This document shows, piece by piece, positions 55,513-64,000 of a stretch of 64,000 nt of DNA. The DNA is from UBA5614 sp963667535 (GTDB taxonomy: Bacteria; Cloacimonadota; Cloacimonadia; Cloacimonadales; Cloacimonadaceae): assembly GCA_963667535.2 (NCBI GenBank), contig CAXXDU010000002.1, forward strand, positions 1,550,001 to 1,614,000, read 5' to 3'. The notes under the pieces are model-generated. The model was not told the origin of the DNA and ran no database searches. It saw only the letters and a list, made by a program, of their open reading frames with translations. The position numbers and the translations under genes were made by a program. Every line of letters begins with the position of its first letter. Position 1 is the stretch's first letter.

Positions 55513-55586
55513 TGGCTGGGATGAGAGGACTTGAACCCCTACGTACGGAACCAGAATCCGCTGTCCTACCATTAGACGACATCCCA
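55513..55586 (-). tRNA. tRNA-Gln (anticodon CTG)
   Basis: The acceptor stem TGGGATG/CATCCCA, discriminator G and encoded CCA are present. The anticodon loop reads ttCTGgt, and the weak U1-A72 first pair is typical of glutamine tRNAs. Confidence 0.93.
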
Positions 55587-55604
55587 GTATGTAAAAATTA
55601 TATG

Positions 55605-55679
55605 TGGCAGGGCTGGGAGGATTCGAACCCCCGGATGTCGGGACCAAAACCCGGTGCCTTACCGCTTGGCGACAGCCCT
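55605..55679 (-). tRNA. tRNA-Gln (anticodon TTG)
   Basis: The acceptor stem AGGGCTG/CAGCCCT, discriminator G and CCA are present. The anticodon loop is ttTTGgt. It lies 18 bp from the CTG isoacceptor. Confidence 0.93.
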
Positions 55680-55694
55680 ACTAGTTTAAATATT

Positions 55695-55787
<93 letters not shown>

Positions 55788-55888
55788 ATACGGCATTCGC
55801 CGCTAACCAAACACTCTATAAGGTATGTAGTATTGCACCCAGAAAATCTTTGTTCATGCAGAGACTACATACTTAAATATTCTATTTA

Positions 55889-55974
55889 TGGCGGAGGACG
55901 AGGGACTCGAACCCCCATGGGCAGAACCCGGCGGTTTTCAAGACCGCTGCCTTACCAATTAGGACTAGTCCTCC
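55889..55974 (-). tRNA. tRNA-Ser (anticodon TGA)
   Basis: The acceptor stem GGAGGAC/GTCCTCC, a long variable arm, anticodon loop ctTGAaa, discriminator G and CCA are present. 86 nt. Between the two serine genes there is a 9-bp inverted repeat (gtatgtagt/actacatac, 55823-55872). Confidence 0.94.
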
Positions 55975-56144
55975 ACTTGGATTACACACTATAATGTTAT
56001 GCCTTTCAATCTGTGAGGGACTTTTTTGTCAACTGATTTCTTTTATTTCGCTTTGCTTATATGACAGAATATCACATTCTGATTTAGAAAAAACTGAAGC
56101 CTTTTGTTAGATCATTTATCTATCTGCTAATATGACTGAACCGT

Positions 56145-57098
56145 TTAGTAGTGTTTATATAAGTTATGCTGCTCAATTTTTTTCAGATATTCATTAACTA
56201 ATACCTTTTCCAGATTAATCATCCATTCAGGTTTTTCAGCATACAAGTGAATATCCATTGCCTTCTTAATCCTGATATATTGCATAAAATCATGTAATCT
56301 AAGGAACTTGGGAATCATCTCAAACATGTCAATCGCCAATTGGGAAGTTGACTCGTATCCCATTCGGAAAGCCTGTAAGCGCTCCATTACATTATCTTCT
56401 TTATACAAATCACGTAACGCGAAGGCAATGTCAGCTGCATACCACATTTGAATGCAGTCATCATAATCCAGAGAAGATGGAATTTCCAAATCAGTCCAAA
56501 ATAGATTGTCCTGTTCAAAGTCTGCGTGAATAACACCATAGCTCTTGCCATGCGGGAGTGAATTTGCCCACTGGATTAATGCGTCCATTTCATCTATCAT
56601 TTCCGGTTTTAGCAAATACTTATCAAATTCACTTATTGCTTCGTTCCAAGGTTTTATGAGATGAGCCATAGGATAAGTTGCTGTAAGCTTATGCAACTGA
56701 CCCAAAGCCTTTCCCCAGGCATGAAAATCATCTAAGGTCAAGTTCTCGGTTTCTTTTTGCTGACCTTTTAAAGCTTCAAACATGGCAACGCTATATCCAT
56801 TATAGGATTCAACAAATTTGCCTGAAAGAGAGCGAACAGGTTTAACACAGGGATAATCATTTCTATATAAGTAAAGAAGTATTTCTATCTCATTATTCCA
56901 TTGTTTTTCTTTTCCCTGGTTGAATCTCAGATAGTATCTGGCTTCTCCCTTCTGGCAGCGAAATATCACATTAGAGCTTGCTCTTATATATACAGCATTA
57001 TCCATCCCCCATAATGAGCAGAGCTCATCTGCCAGAGGGTGTTGCCATTTGCTGTTTATTCCGGAAACTATCTGCAACATCAGGTCAAGAGACATCAT
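56145..57098 (-). CDS. Aminoglycoside-phosphotransferase-fold kinase (SrkA-like)
   Basis: A protein-kinase-like phosphotransferase of 317 residues. The catalytic loop is VIHADFEQDNLFW, with the general-base Asp and metal-binding Asn, and the metal-binding SLDYDDC corresponds to the DFG position. The N lobe has YYLRFN, where the Lys position reads Arg. Family members phosphorylate antibiotics, choline, homoserine or protein Ser/Thr (SrkA). The substrate is unknown here, and resistance should not be assumed. The start could be either of two adjacent ATG codons, with AGGA upstream. It is the last gene of the minus-strand run, 77 bp after pgi. Confidence 0.8.
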   Translation of the reverse strand: MMSLDLMLQIVSGINSKWQHPLADELCSLWGMDNAVYIRASSNVIFRCQKGEARYYLRFNQGKEKQWNNEIEILLYLYRNDYPCVKPVRSLSGKFVESYNGYSVAMFEALKGQQKETENLTLDDFHAWGKALGQLHKLTATYPMAHLIKPWNEAISEFDKYLLKPEMIDEMDALIQWANSLPHGKSYGVIHADFEQDNLFWTDLEIPSSLDYDDCIQMWYAADIAFALRDLYKEDNVMERLQAFRMGYESTSQLAIDMFEMIPKFLRLHDFMQYIRIKKAMDIHLYAEKPEWMINLEKVLVNEYLKKIEQHNLYKHY

Positions 57099-57175
57099 AA
57101 TAGTATCCTGTTAAATTGCGAAAATACGTTCAAGCATTGTATAGCAGTACAGAGAAAAACATGAGTATTTATCAG

Positions 57176-58525
57176 CTACCTTCGATCTTTTAAATATTGG
57201 TTTATTGATTCCAGTTCTTTATCGAATCCAGCTTTACCCATCATCGCATACGTTGAAATCTTACCTGCTTCCACACCTGGTTGGTCCAGTGGATTGATAT
57301 TAAGTAATTTGCCGGTGAAGACAGTCTGGATCTGATACATCATAATGAATTGGCCCAGAGTATATTCATTCAATTCGGGGAAGATGATATTGGCATTTGG
57401 ACGTCCTGCTCTGGTCAAAGCTATTTCTGTTGCCAATCTTTCTGTATTCAGAAGTCTGCTGATGGGTTTGTTTGCCAGGAAATTGACTTCCTCACGGTCC
57501 GGATGAAGATCTGGGATTATATAGTCATGTTTAAACTTTTCAACAGTCAGGAAAGTAAATACCTTATCATTAGGACCTTCAGTATAAAGCTGAACCTGAG
57601 AATGCTGATCAGTCGTGCCTAAAGCTTTGACGGGAGTCTGACCGACAAATACTTCTTTATTCTGCCGATTGTACCGTTTACCAAGGCTTTCAGCCCAGAG
57701 CTGGCGATACCAGTCTGCACAATCATAAAGAGGGTTGGCATAAGGCATCATCACTGAAATGTTTTTGCTCTGACGCATGTATTGCCAATGTAAAAGTCCA
57801 TTCAGGTAAGCTGGATTATTCCAGATATCTTCACTTTCACAGTGTAGTTTCATCGCTTCCACACCAGAAAGCAGAGCTTTAATATTCAACCCTACGAATG
57901 CAGACGATACTAACCCAACGTCAGTAAGCACTGAAAAGCGTCCACCTACGTTATCCGGGACCACAAATGAAGGATAACTCTCTTTATTGATTATATCTCT
58001 CAGAAAGCCCTTATTTGCATCCGTAGTGATAATCATTCTTTGTTTAAAGTCCGCCGGAAATTTCTTTCTCAGGATATCACCGATAATCATATAAGCTGCC
58101 ATCGTCTCACTGGTAGTTCCGCTTTTGGAGATAAGATTGAAGATGGTCTTATCCCATTCTATTTGTGAAAGAATGTCAAATAACATTGTAGGGTCTACAT
58201 TATCACATACTAATAATTTCTTTTTGAGTTCAAGTTCTGTTTTCAACGCTGAATATACAGCTTTATTCCCTAATGCGGAGCCGCCAATACCAAGGACAAC
58301 CATTGTGTCAAACTTGCTTTCGATAGTCTTCAGATAGTCAAGGATAGGGGTTACATCCTGCTTGGTTAGTTCATAAAAACCCAGAATGTTTGCCTGACGA
58401 TCTTGTTGTATATCCTGATGAGCTTCAAGACACTTAGGTCGAAGTTCCTTGATAACATCTTTTGTGATACCGCAGCGGATATGGTCCGAATATAGTAAGT
58501 TCTGATAGTCAAAGCGGAGTTCCAT
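57176..58525 (-). CDS. pgi: Glucose-6-phosphate isomerase
   Basis: It interconverts glucose-6-phosphate and fructose-6-phosphate in glycolysis and gluconeogenesis. Two SIS domains are evident: VVLGIGGSALGNKAVY and LISKSGTTSETMA in the first, and the family blocks VGGRFSVLTDVGL and NPLDQPGVEAGK. 449 residues, as in the shorter bacterial/Gram-positive form and not the 550-residue E. coli form. AGGAGG lies just before the ATG. It follows ptsI by 20 bp and is probably in the same transcript. Confidence 0.95.
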   Translation of the reverse strand: MELRFDYQNLLYSDHIRCGITKDVIKELRPKCLEAHQDIQQDRQANILGFYELTKQDVTPILDYLKTIESKFDTMVVLGIGGSALGNKAVYSALKTELELKKKLLVCDNVDPTMLFDILSQIEWDKTIFNLISKSGTTSETMAAYMIIGDILRKKFPADFKQRMIITTDANKGFLRDIINKESYPSFVVPDNVGGRFSVLTDVGLVSSAFVGLNIKALLSGVEAMKLHCESEDIWNNPAYLNGLLHWQYMRQSKNISVMMPYANPLYDCADWYRQLWAESLGKRYNRQNKEVFVGQTPVKALGTTDQHSQVQLYTEGPNDKVFTFLTVEKFKHDYIIPDLHPDREEVNFLANKPISRLLNTERLATEIALTRAGRPNANIIFPELNEYTLGQFIMMYQIQTVFTGKLLNINPLDQPGVEAGKISTYAMMGKAGFDKELESINQYLKDRR

Positions 58526-58545
58526 CTTTAACCTCCTGATGAATT

Positions 58546-60273
58546 TTATGATTGGATTGTATAGTAATGTTTGAGAGTAACTTCTAACAGATAATCGATG
58601 TTTACCAGGTGCGTATTAAAGTCAAATTCATCGATAAGCTTGAATAAATGCTTGTCGCAGTTGCGGATAATGGCTTTAACAGGCAATGTCTGGAGTGGAC
58701 TGACACTGAGTTCGGTAATGCCCATTCCTATAAGTAATGGTACATACATCAGATTGGAAGCCATTTCACCACAGACAGAAACTGGAATTTCAGCTCGTCG
58801 TGCCGAATTGATGGTTTCCTGGATGAGCATTAGGACAGCCGGATGATGCTGTATGTAATATGGCTTGACATTATCATTGTTGCGGTCTGTTGCAAGTGTG
58901 TATTGTACGAGGTCATTTGTTCCCAGGCTAAAAAAATCACATTCTTTAGCCAACTGATCAGAGCATAATGCTGCTGATGGCGTTTCTATCATTACTCCCA
59001 ATGGGATGTTATGGTCAAATTCAATTCCATCATTCAAAAGTTCATTCCTGCATTCCAGCACAACTGCTTTAGCCTGCCGGAAATCTTCAACACCAATTAT
59101 CATAGGAAACATAATATTGGCTTTTCCATGTATTGACGCTTTGAGTATTGCTCTGATCTGAGTTTTAAAGATATCCGGGTATTGCATAGAAAACCGGATA
59201 CCCCTGCTACCAAGATAGGGATTTTCTTCCTTTTGGGTTGGGATTAAAAGTGAGAGCTTATCTCCACCTAAATCAAACGTTCTGATTGTGGCAGGCAAAC
59301 CATGTAACCCCTTCAGAATATCAGAATAGACTTTGGTTTGTTCTTCTTCATCGGGTAGGGTCTGTCGGTTTAAATAAAGGAATTCAGTTCGAAATAGCCC
59401 AATACCTTCACAATTATTTGCTGTCACATTTTCTAATTCACCGGAGTACTCGATATTGGCTTTGATGGAAATACTAACTTTATTTAGTGTATTTGCAGGG
59501 AGAGACAGCAAAGACTTGAAAAACTTCTCTCTCTCTAGTAGAGATAGTTGTTTATTCTTGTATTCTGAAATCTGAACCGGTTCCGGATTGATGATTATAC
59601 AATTCTTTTCGGAGTCAAGAATTGCTGTGTCCCCATTTGTTAGACTGGATATAATGTTGTCCTTGATAACCAAAGCTGTAAGTCCCATAGCACGAGTGAG
59701 AATGGAACTGTGTGAAATGTAGCTACCTCTTTCAACACAATATGCCATGAGTCCGTTCTGAGCAAATTGAGAGACAAGACTGGGTGTAATCTCACTTGTA
59801 AAAACAATCTCATCCGGTTCAAAGGAAATATCTTCTTCTTTATTGCCCAGCAGCAATCTCAGAAGGCGGTGAGATACGTCTTTATAATCATCGGCGCGCT
59901 GTGCCATGTAATTGTTATCCATCTTTTCGAAATTACTGATAATTTCTTCAAATGATGTATATACTGCCTGAGGAGCAGACATCAGGTCAAGTGAGATGGC
60001 TTTGTCTAACAATTGTGCGATTTCGATATCTGTTAAAATCATTAAGTGAGTTTCCAGGACATCTTTATCAAGTTGTGATGTCTTCTTATCATGTAAAAAT
60101 TCACTGATTTCAGTTTCCAGTAATTTGATACATTTCTTCAGTTTGGATGTTTCTGATTGAACCTCAGAAGAATTTATGGTTTTATGGATTATCTGATAAG
60201 CATGTGGTTTAAAGATTCTGACTTTCCCGATAAAAATATTGCCTGATATGGCTAAACCCTGATAAATTGCCAT
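58546..60273 (-). CDS. ptsI: PTS enzyme I (phosphoenolpyruvate--protein phosphotransferase)
   Basis: EI takes phosphate from phosphoenolpyruvate on a His and passes it to HPr. The phospho-His is in GSYISHSSILTRAMG (about His188). The C-terminal PEP-binding barrel has GLFRTEFLYLNR, TIRTFDLGGDKLS, GIRFSMQYPDIF, GVMIETPSA, SLGTNDLVQYTLATDRNN and SVCGEMA with the catalytic Cys. 575 residues. The start is ATG 60273, whose A is the last base of the ptsH stop codon; a TTG one codon earlier is possible. The linkage ptsH-ptsI is usual, but no EIIA, EIIB or EIIC gene is present in the window. Confidence 0.94.
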   Translation of the reverse strand: MAIYQGLAISGNIFIGKVRIFKPHAYQIIHKTINSSEVQSETSKLKKCIKLLETEISEFLHDKKTSQLDKDVLETHLMILTDIEIAQLLDKAISLDLMSAPQAVYTSFEEIISNFEKMDNNYMAQRADDYKDVSHRLLRLLLGNKEEDISFEPDEIVFTSEITPSLVSQFAQNGLMAYCVERGSYISHSSILTRAMGLTALVIKDNIISSLTNGDTAILDSEKNCIIINPEPVQISEYKNKQLSLLEREKFFKSLLSLPANTLNKVSISIKANIEYSGELENVTANNCEGIGLFRTEFLYLNRQTLPDEEEQTKVYSDILKGLHGLPATIRTFDLGGDKLSLLIPTQKEENPYLGSRGIRFSMQYPDIFKTQIRAILKASIHGKANIMFPMIIGVEDFRQAKAVVLECRNELLNDGIEFDHNIPLGVMIETPSAALCSDQLAKECDFFSLGTNDLVQYTLATDRNNDNVKPYYIQHHPAVLMLIQETINSARRAEIPVSVCGEMASNLMYVPLLIGMGITELSVSPLQTLPVKAIIRNCDKHLFKLIDEFDFNTHLVNIDYLLEVTLKHYYTIQS

Positions 60274-60539
60274 CAATCCTCGCCAAATCTTGATGTAAAC
60301 ATACCCGTGATTTCTTCGAGTAAATAGGCTTCATCAACTCCATCTGCAACAATCATCAGCTTAGAGCCCCGTTCTGCGGCAAGCATCATGACACCCATAA
60401 TACTCTTCCCATTTACACGCATACCATCTTTTTCAATAAAGAAATCAGACCTGTACTTAGTTGCCGCTTTTACTAAAAGTGCAGAGGGTCTGGCATGCAG
60501 TCCGAGCTTATTCTCTACGGTAATCTGTTGAGTTATCAT
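60273..60539 (-). CDS. ptsH: Phosphocarrier protein HPr
   Basis: HPr carries phosphate on His15 (GLHARPSA), and its Ser46 (VNGKSIMGV) is the residue that HPr kinase modifies; both are at the canonical positions. 88 residues. The gene overlaps the end of hprK by 32 bp, with GGAAG upstream of the ATG inside hprK. The presence of Ser46, HPr kinase and EI together points to regulation through HPr in addition to transport. Confidence 0.95.
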   Translation of the reverse strand: MITQQITVENKLGLHARPSALLVKAATKYRSDFFIEKDGMRVNGKSIMGVMMLAAERGSKLMIVADGVDEAYLLEEITGMFTSRFGED

Positions 60540-61503
60540 TTTCTTCCACAGAAAAGTCGATATTCTTTAGTTTAGTTTTTCTTTTGATTTCATCATGGAC
60601 TTTGCGATTCCAGTCTTCGGCTGCATCATAACCCTCATGTCTGAGGATAAGATTCATTGCAGCTACTTCGACTATGACAGAGACATTCTTACCGGGTGAG
60701 ACAGGTAAATAAATAACCGGAACCCTTACTCCCAAATGCTCCACATAATTATCGGCAAGACCGATACGTTCGTAGTCCATATTTTCCTGCCATGGCATGA
60801 GTTCAATCTGAATATCAATGTTCTTTTGATGGCGGACTCTTTCGATACCAAACATTTTTTCCACATTAATCAAGCCTACGCCTCTGATTTCCATAAAGTA
60901 GCCAAATTCTTTGCCTGGTTTACCAACCAGGTGGTCTTCAATGAAACGCATGTTTATCATATCGTCCCCGATCAGGCTATGACCTCTGTGAATCAGGTCC
61001 AGAGCGCATTCACTTTTTCCTATACCGCTCTTTCCTGTCAGCAATACCCCCAGCCCAAAGACATCAATTAATGTGGCATGAATAGTTTTCTCGAGAGCAA
61101 AGACCTCATGCAGATACTTAGTAAGCAATTGAAACAAATTAATCGTTGAAAGCCTGCTGGAAAGAATCGCAATATTCATATCGTTTGCCAGATATTCAAT
61201 AATTGGAGGCAGAGTAAGCCCCTTGGCAACGATAATGCAGGGAATATCGCTGGTAAATACTTCTTTCATGCGAGGATACAGGCTCTCTTCATCAAAGGTT
61301 TGCAGATAGCGGACTTCAGTTTCACCAAATACTTGTAATCTGTCAGCAGCGAAAACTTCTGTGTATCCTGCCAGCGCCAGACCGGGACGATTTACGTGTG
61401 ATGAAGTAATCTTTTTATTAAGTGTCGCCGGTTCTGTAACTAACGATAGAGCCAAGTCCTTCTTTTTTGTGTCAAAAAAGTCCCTAACGGTGATTTCTTT
61501 CAT
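60508..61503 (-). CDS. hprK: HPr kinase/phosphorylase
   Basis: It phosphorylates Ser46 of HPr with ATP and removes the group again with phosphate. The Walker A loop is TGKSGIGKSECALDL (from about residue 156), preceded by the conserved HATLIDVFGLGVLL; EIRGVGLINVEKMFG is the family signature, and the C-terminal NLILRHEGYDAAEDW also fits. The N-terminal MurF-like domain covers about 1-130. 331 residues. A weak AGAGA lies before the ATG. Its 3' end overlaps ptsH, which guarantees co-expression with its substrate. Confidence 0.95.
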   Translation of the reverse strand: MKEITVRDFFDTKKKDLALSLVTEPATLNKKITSSHVNRPGLALAGYTEVFAADRLQVFGETEVRYLQTFDEESLYPRMKEVFTSDIPCIIVAKGLTLPPIIEYLANDMNIAILSSRLSTINLFQLLTKYLHEVFALEKTIHATLIDVFGLGVLLTGKSGIGKSECALDLIHRGHSLIGDDMINMRFIEDHLVGKPGKEFGYFMEIRGVGLINVEKMFGIERVRHQKNIDIQIELMPWQENMDYERIGLADNYVEHLGVRVPVIYLPVSPGKNVSVIVEVAAMNLILRHEGYDAAEDWNRKVHDEIKRKTKLKNIDFSVEENDNSTDYRRE

Positions 61504-61552
61504 GCTATTTCTCTCTAATTAAGAGGGGGGAGGGTTGCTCCCCCCTGATTTA

Positions 61553-62086
61553 TTATGGTTCGAATAATTTGAAATGTGTCTCGTCTTTTCTAACTAATAC
61601 GTTAATGCCGTCTGTTTCTACATTTTTAAAAATGAAGTATCCTTCTTCAGAAGAATCCAATCTGGCAATTGCTTCCTGCACCGTTAATGTCTCAGGAACC
61701 ACTCGTTTTGTTTTGATAAGCTTTTTGGTTGCGTTTTGGCCGTTAGTCTGATAGAGCGAAGCTCTTGAATAATCGTCATAATCTTTGATTGAGTGCTTGT
61801 GATGGTCGGTAACTCTATCCTTTAGTTTCTTGACCTGAGCTTCCATTTTATCAATCGTATTATCGATAGACAAGTACATATCGACTTCTTCAGATTGACT
61901 TTGCAGACCAAATTTCGAGGCATGCAGTGACATTTCGCAGAGATTCCGGCTATTTTCCAAAGCTAAGGTGACATGAATCGTAATAATCTGGTCAAAATAC
62001 TTATCAAGTTTCAGACAAGCCGTTTCGACATGGTCACGGATGGCTTTGGTTAATTCAAAGTGTCTGGCTGTAATTGTAATCTGCAT
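61553..62086 (-). CDS. hpf: Long-form ribosome hibernation promoting factor
   Basis: Long HPF joins two 70S ribosomes into inactive 100S particles in slow-growing cells. The N-terminal S30AE domain (ITITARHFELTKAIRDHVE, about 1-100) and the C-terminal dimerisation domain (KRVVPETLTVQEAIARLDSSEEGYFIF, about 128-177) are both present. 177 residues. AGGAGG precedes the ATG. Linkage of hpf with rpoN and PTS-type genes is well known from Proteobacteria. Confidence 0.94.
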   Translation of the reverse strand: MQITITARHFELTKAIRDHVETACLKLDKYFDQIITIHVTLALENSRNLCEMSLHASKFGLQSQSEEVDMYLSIDNTIDKMEAQVKKLKDRVTDHHKHSIKDYDDYSRASLYQTNGQNATKKLIKTKRVVPETLTVQEAIARLDSSEEGYFIFKNVETDGINVLVRKDETHFKLFEP

Positions 62087-62104
62087 GATAAAACCTCCTG
62101 GTTT

Positions 62105-63505
62105 TTATATTTTGTGAATCGAAAGACCCATAAGGTCTTCGATTGCTTCCATGATTGCTTCCGACAAAGTCGGATGCGCAAACACTACTTTTTCAACGTC
62201 TTTTGCCCTGACATTAAGATTAATCAGAATGCTTCCCTGCGCTATTAACTCAGCAGCATTAGGACCAATAATATGCATTCCGATTATCTGTAAATCATCT
62301 GCCTTGGCGATAACTTTAACAAATCCGTTTGTATTACCTCCTGCTAGAGCTTTTCCATTGGCAGTAAAAGGGAATCTGCCGACTTTTATGTCTTTGTATT
62401 TTTCTATTGCCTGTTTTTCAGTAAGTCCGCAAGAACTTACTTCAGGGTTTGTAAACGTACATCTGGGTATATTTTCATAAATCATTTCTGAATGATGCAT
62501 ATCCTTATTCTGAATTTCGGATAGTATGTGTTCTGCCGCTATCAGTCCCTGCTTACTCGCAGTATGAGCCAATGGAAGCTTACCTGTAACATCTCCGATT
62601 GCATAGATATTCTCAATATTGGTTTTCATGTATCGGTCAATTTCGATAGCTCCATTTACTGTTACCAACTCTGCCGGTGCACATTTAAGATTAAATTGGG
62701 GTATTCTGCCCACGCAAAGCAGTGCTTTTTCCACAGCAAGCTCAGAATCATCGGTCATTTTCAGCAAAATACTGTCATCAATCTTAATACAACCATTTAC
62801 TCCGATGCCTGTCTTTATTTTAATTCCAGTTTTTTTCAAACACATCTGCAGACGTTTTGCCACTTCTTCATCTTCTGTGGAGAGAATGGCAGGTAAAAAC
62901 TCTATCAGGTGAACTTCTACTCCGAGTGCGTTATATATGGAAGCAAATTCACAACCAACAACGCCACCGCCTATGACTGCAAGAGACTTAGGCAATTGCT
63001 GCATTTGCAGGATTCCGGTGGAAGAAAGGACATCTCTCTCATCAATCTTCAGATTGGGGAGCTCTTTAGGTACTGAACCTGTAGCAATTATTACATAATC
63101 TGCGCTGATATCTTCTTCTGTTTCCAGTTTAATTGTGAATGCGTCGTTTATCTTGTTTATGGTTAAAGCTTTGGTGATAAGCACAGGAATCTGTCTCTTA
63201 CGGAAAAGAAATTCCACACCTGATACCAGCTTTTCCACTACTTCGTTCTTTCTGGCAACCAGTTTTGAATAGTCCAATGTGTTTCGTGTGGTAGATAAAC
63301 CAAATGCTTCTGCTTCTGATATTTCATGCCACAATTCAGATGATTTAACCAATGCTTTGGTGGGAATGCATCCCCAATTCAGGCAGATACCACCTATTCT
63401 GGATTTTTCCACTACTGCACAATCAATACCATATTGATTAAGTCTGATGGCAGCTTCATAACCTCCGGGTCCGCCACCAATGACAACTACTTGATAATGT
63501 TTCAA
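62105..63505 (-). CDS. lpdA: Dihydrolipoyl dehydrogenase
   Basis: This flavoprotein reoxidises dihydrolipoamide in 2-oxoacid dehydrogenases or the glycine cleavage system, reducing NAD+. FAD loop VVVIGGGPGGYEAAI, redox pair Cys41/Cys46 in GGICLNWGCIPTKA, NAD loop VIGGGVVGCEFASIYNALG, second FAD block NIYAIGDVTGKLPLAHTA, and the C-terminal His-Glu pair in AHPTLSEAIMEA. 466 residues. The start is TTG 63505 with AGGAG upstream; no ATG fits. No lipoyl-enzyme partner gene is adjacent, so the complex it serves is not shown here. Confidence 0.95.
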   Translation of the reverse strand: MKHYQVVVIGGGPGGYEAAIRLNQYGIDCAVVEKSRIGGICLNWGCIPTKALVKSSELWHEISEAEAFGLSTTRNTLDYSKLVARKNEVVEKLVSGVEFLFRKRQIPVLITKALTINKINDAFTIKLETEEDISADYVIIATGSVPKELPNLKIDERDVLSSTGILQMQQLPKSLAVIGGGVVGCEFASIYNALGVEVHLIEFLPAILSTEDEEVAKRLQMCLKKTGIKIKTGIGVNGCIKIDDSILLKMTDDSELAVEKALLCVGRIPQFNLKCAPAELVTVNGAIEIDRYMKTNIENIYAIGDVTGKLPLAHTASKQGLIAAEHILSEIQNKDMHHSEMIYENIPRCTFTNPEVSSCGLTEKQAIEKYKDIKVGRFPFTANGKALAGGNTNGFVKVIAKADDLQIIGMHIIGPNAAELIAQGSILINLNVRAKDVEKVVFAHPTLSEAIMEAIEDLMGLSIHKI

Positions 63506-63546
63506 ACTTTCTCCTGATTATGTTTATGGATTAATGTTCTATTCAG

Positions 63547-63999
63547 TTACTTATCACTGCCTTTGCGCAGACGGCTATTCAGGATACCCATTTCATCCCG
63601 GTATTTGGCAATTATTCTTCTGGAAATGGTCAATCCTTCACCCAGCAGCCTTTCAACTAATTCCTGGTCACTCAAAGGGTTATCTTTGGATTCAGTTTCG
63701 ATTAGCTTTGTTATCTGTGATTTTACTCTTTGGCGTGATACAGATTCGTAATTATCATCCTTGCCGGCAGTGGAAGTAAAGAAATCCTTTAGCCCATATA
63801 TGCCGTAAGGTGTTTCTGCATATTTATGTTTTACAACTCTGGATATGGTCGATTCACTTACTCCCAGATCCTGAGCAATTACAGAATATGTCAGGGGAAG
63901 CATCACTCCTGAACCGCTGTAAAAGAAATCATTCTGATGCTTGATGATGGACAGAGTTACACGCTCAAGAGTACGCATACGCATATAAATAGATTTAAT
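63547..63999 (-). CDS. rpoN: RNA polymerase sigma-54 factor (C-terminal part; 5' end outside window)
   Basis: The visible part is the DNA-binding end of sigma-54. The frame continues to the window edge with IKSIYMRMRTLERV, matching the core-binding end, followed by the helix-turn-helix DLGVSESTISRVVKHKY and the RpoN box SRRIIAKYRDEMGI, which contacts the -24 promoter element. It ends 41 bp before lpdA. Sigma-54 would need activator ATPases to open promoters; none is encoded in the window. Confidence 0.93.
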   Translation of the reverse strand: MKSIYMRMRTLERVTLSIIKHQNDFFYSGSGVMLPLTYSVIAQDLGVSESTISRVVKHKYAETPYGIYGLKDFFTSTAGKDDNYESVSRQRVKSQITKLIETESKDNPLSDQELVERLLGEGLTISRRIIAKYRDEMGILNSRLRKGSDK

Positions 64000-64000
64000 T

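Noticed and set aside
56145..57098. Aminoglycoside resistance gene
   Set aside because: The fold is that of a broad kinase family with many substrates; nothing in the sequence or context indicates antibiotic resistance.

Overview
The window looks like a chromosomal segment of a Gram-negative, fermentative bacterium. Outer-membrane biology is shown by an MCE lipid-transport locus with a PqiC-type lipoprotein and several exported proteins. The cell wall looks diaminopimelate-based, because the MurE half of a MurE-MurF fusion carries the DNPR motif. Gene content (large urocanate hydratase, UDPGP-type uridylyltransferase, formylglycine-generating-enzyme-like proteins, many short palindromic repeats) and moderate-to-low GC suggest Candidatus Cloacimonadota (WWE1). 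That placement is recall and inference; a database comparison of the 16S gene at about 18992-20533 would settle it.

Layout, left to right. 1-1068: the end of an HNH nuclease gene and an unknown membrane protein. 1196-10700: urocanate hydratase, a sugar-nucleotide uridylyltransferase and a PhzF-like enzyme, running straight into a four-gene MCE (Mla/Pqi-like) lipid-transport set whose lipoprotein appears to carry an extra outer-membrane-like C-terminal half. 10928-16759: a signalling module of a hybrid histidine kinase with three receiver domains, a CheB-CheR fusion and a stand-alone receiver. 16760-18991: repeat-rich DNA around a formylglycine-generating-enzyme-like gene without an export signal. 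18992-24206: a 16S-tRNA-Ala-23S-5S operon whose 23S gene has two expanded helices, one holding five tandem heptamers. 24551-41049: a division and cell-wall (dcw) cluster, mraZ to ftsZ, all on the plus strand and ended by a strong terminator; murB and ddl are absent and murE and murF are fused. 41836-45100: two exported proteins, one made of seven exact-length 246-bp repeats. 45230-49600: rpsO, pnp and ahcY. 49622-53798: two nucleotide-sugar dehydrogenases, a NusG-like regulator and an epimerase. 54014-55402: a lipoprotein with a formylglycine-enzyme-like fold. 55513-55974: four tRNA genes on the minus strand (Gln, Gln, Ser, Ser). 56145-63999: a minus-strand run of rpoN (partial), lpdA, hpf, hprK, ptsH, ptsI, pgi and a phosphotransferase gene.

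How the parts fit. The dcw genes would make lipid II and assemble the divisome. The MCE genes encode a predicted inner-membrane ABC transporter plus a periplasmic bridge to the outer membrane. The minus-strand cluster joins sigma-54, ribosome hibernation and an HPr/EI/HPr-kinase phosphorelay, with no sugar permease in view, so it looks regulatory. The sugar-nucleotide genes with their NusG paralogue look like a surface-polysaccharide precursor operon. The intergenic regions share several families of dispersed palindromes, the most striking being a perfect 31-bp inverted repeat at 16940-17004 with a related 24-bp one at 41411-41463.
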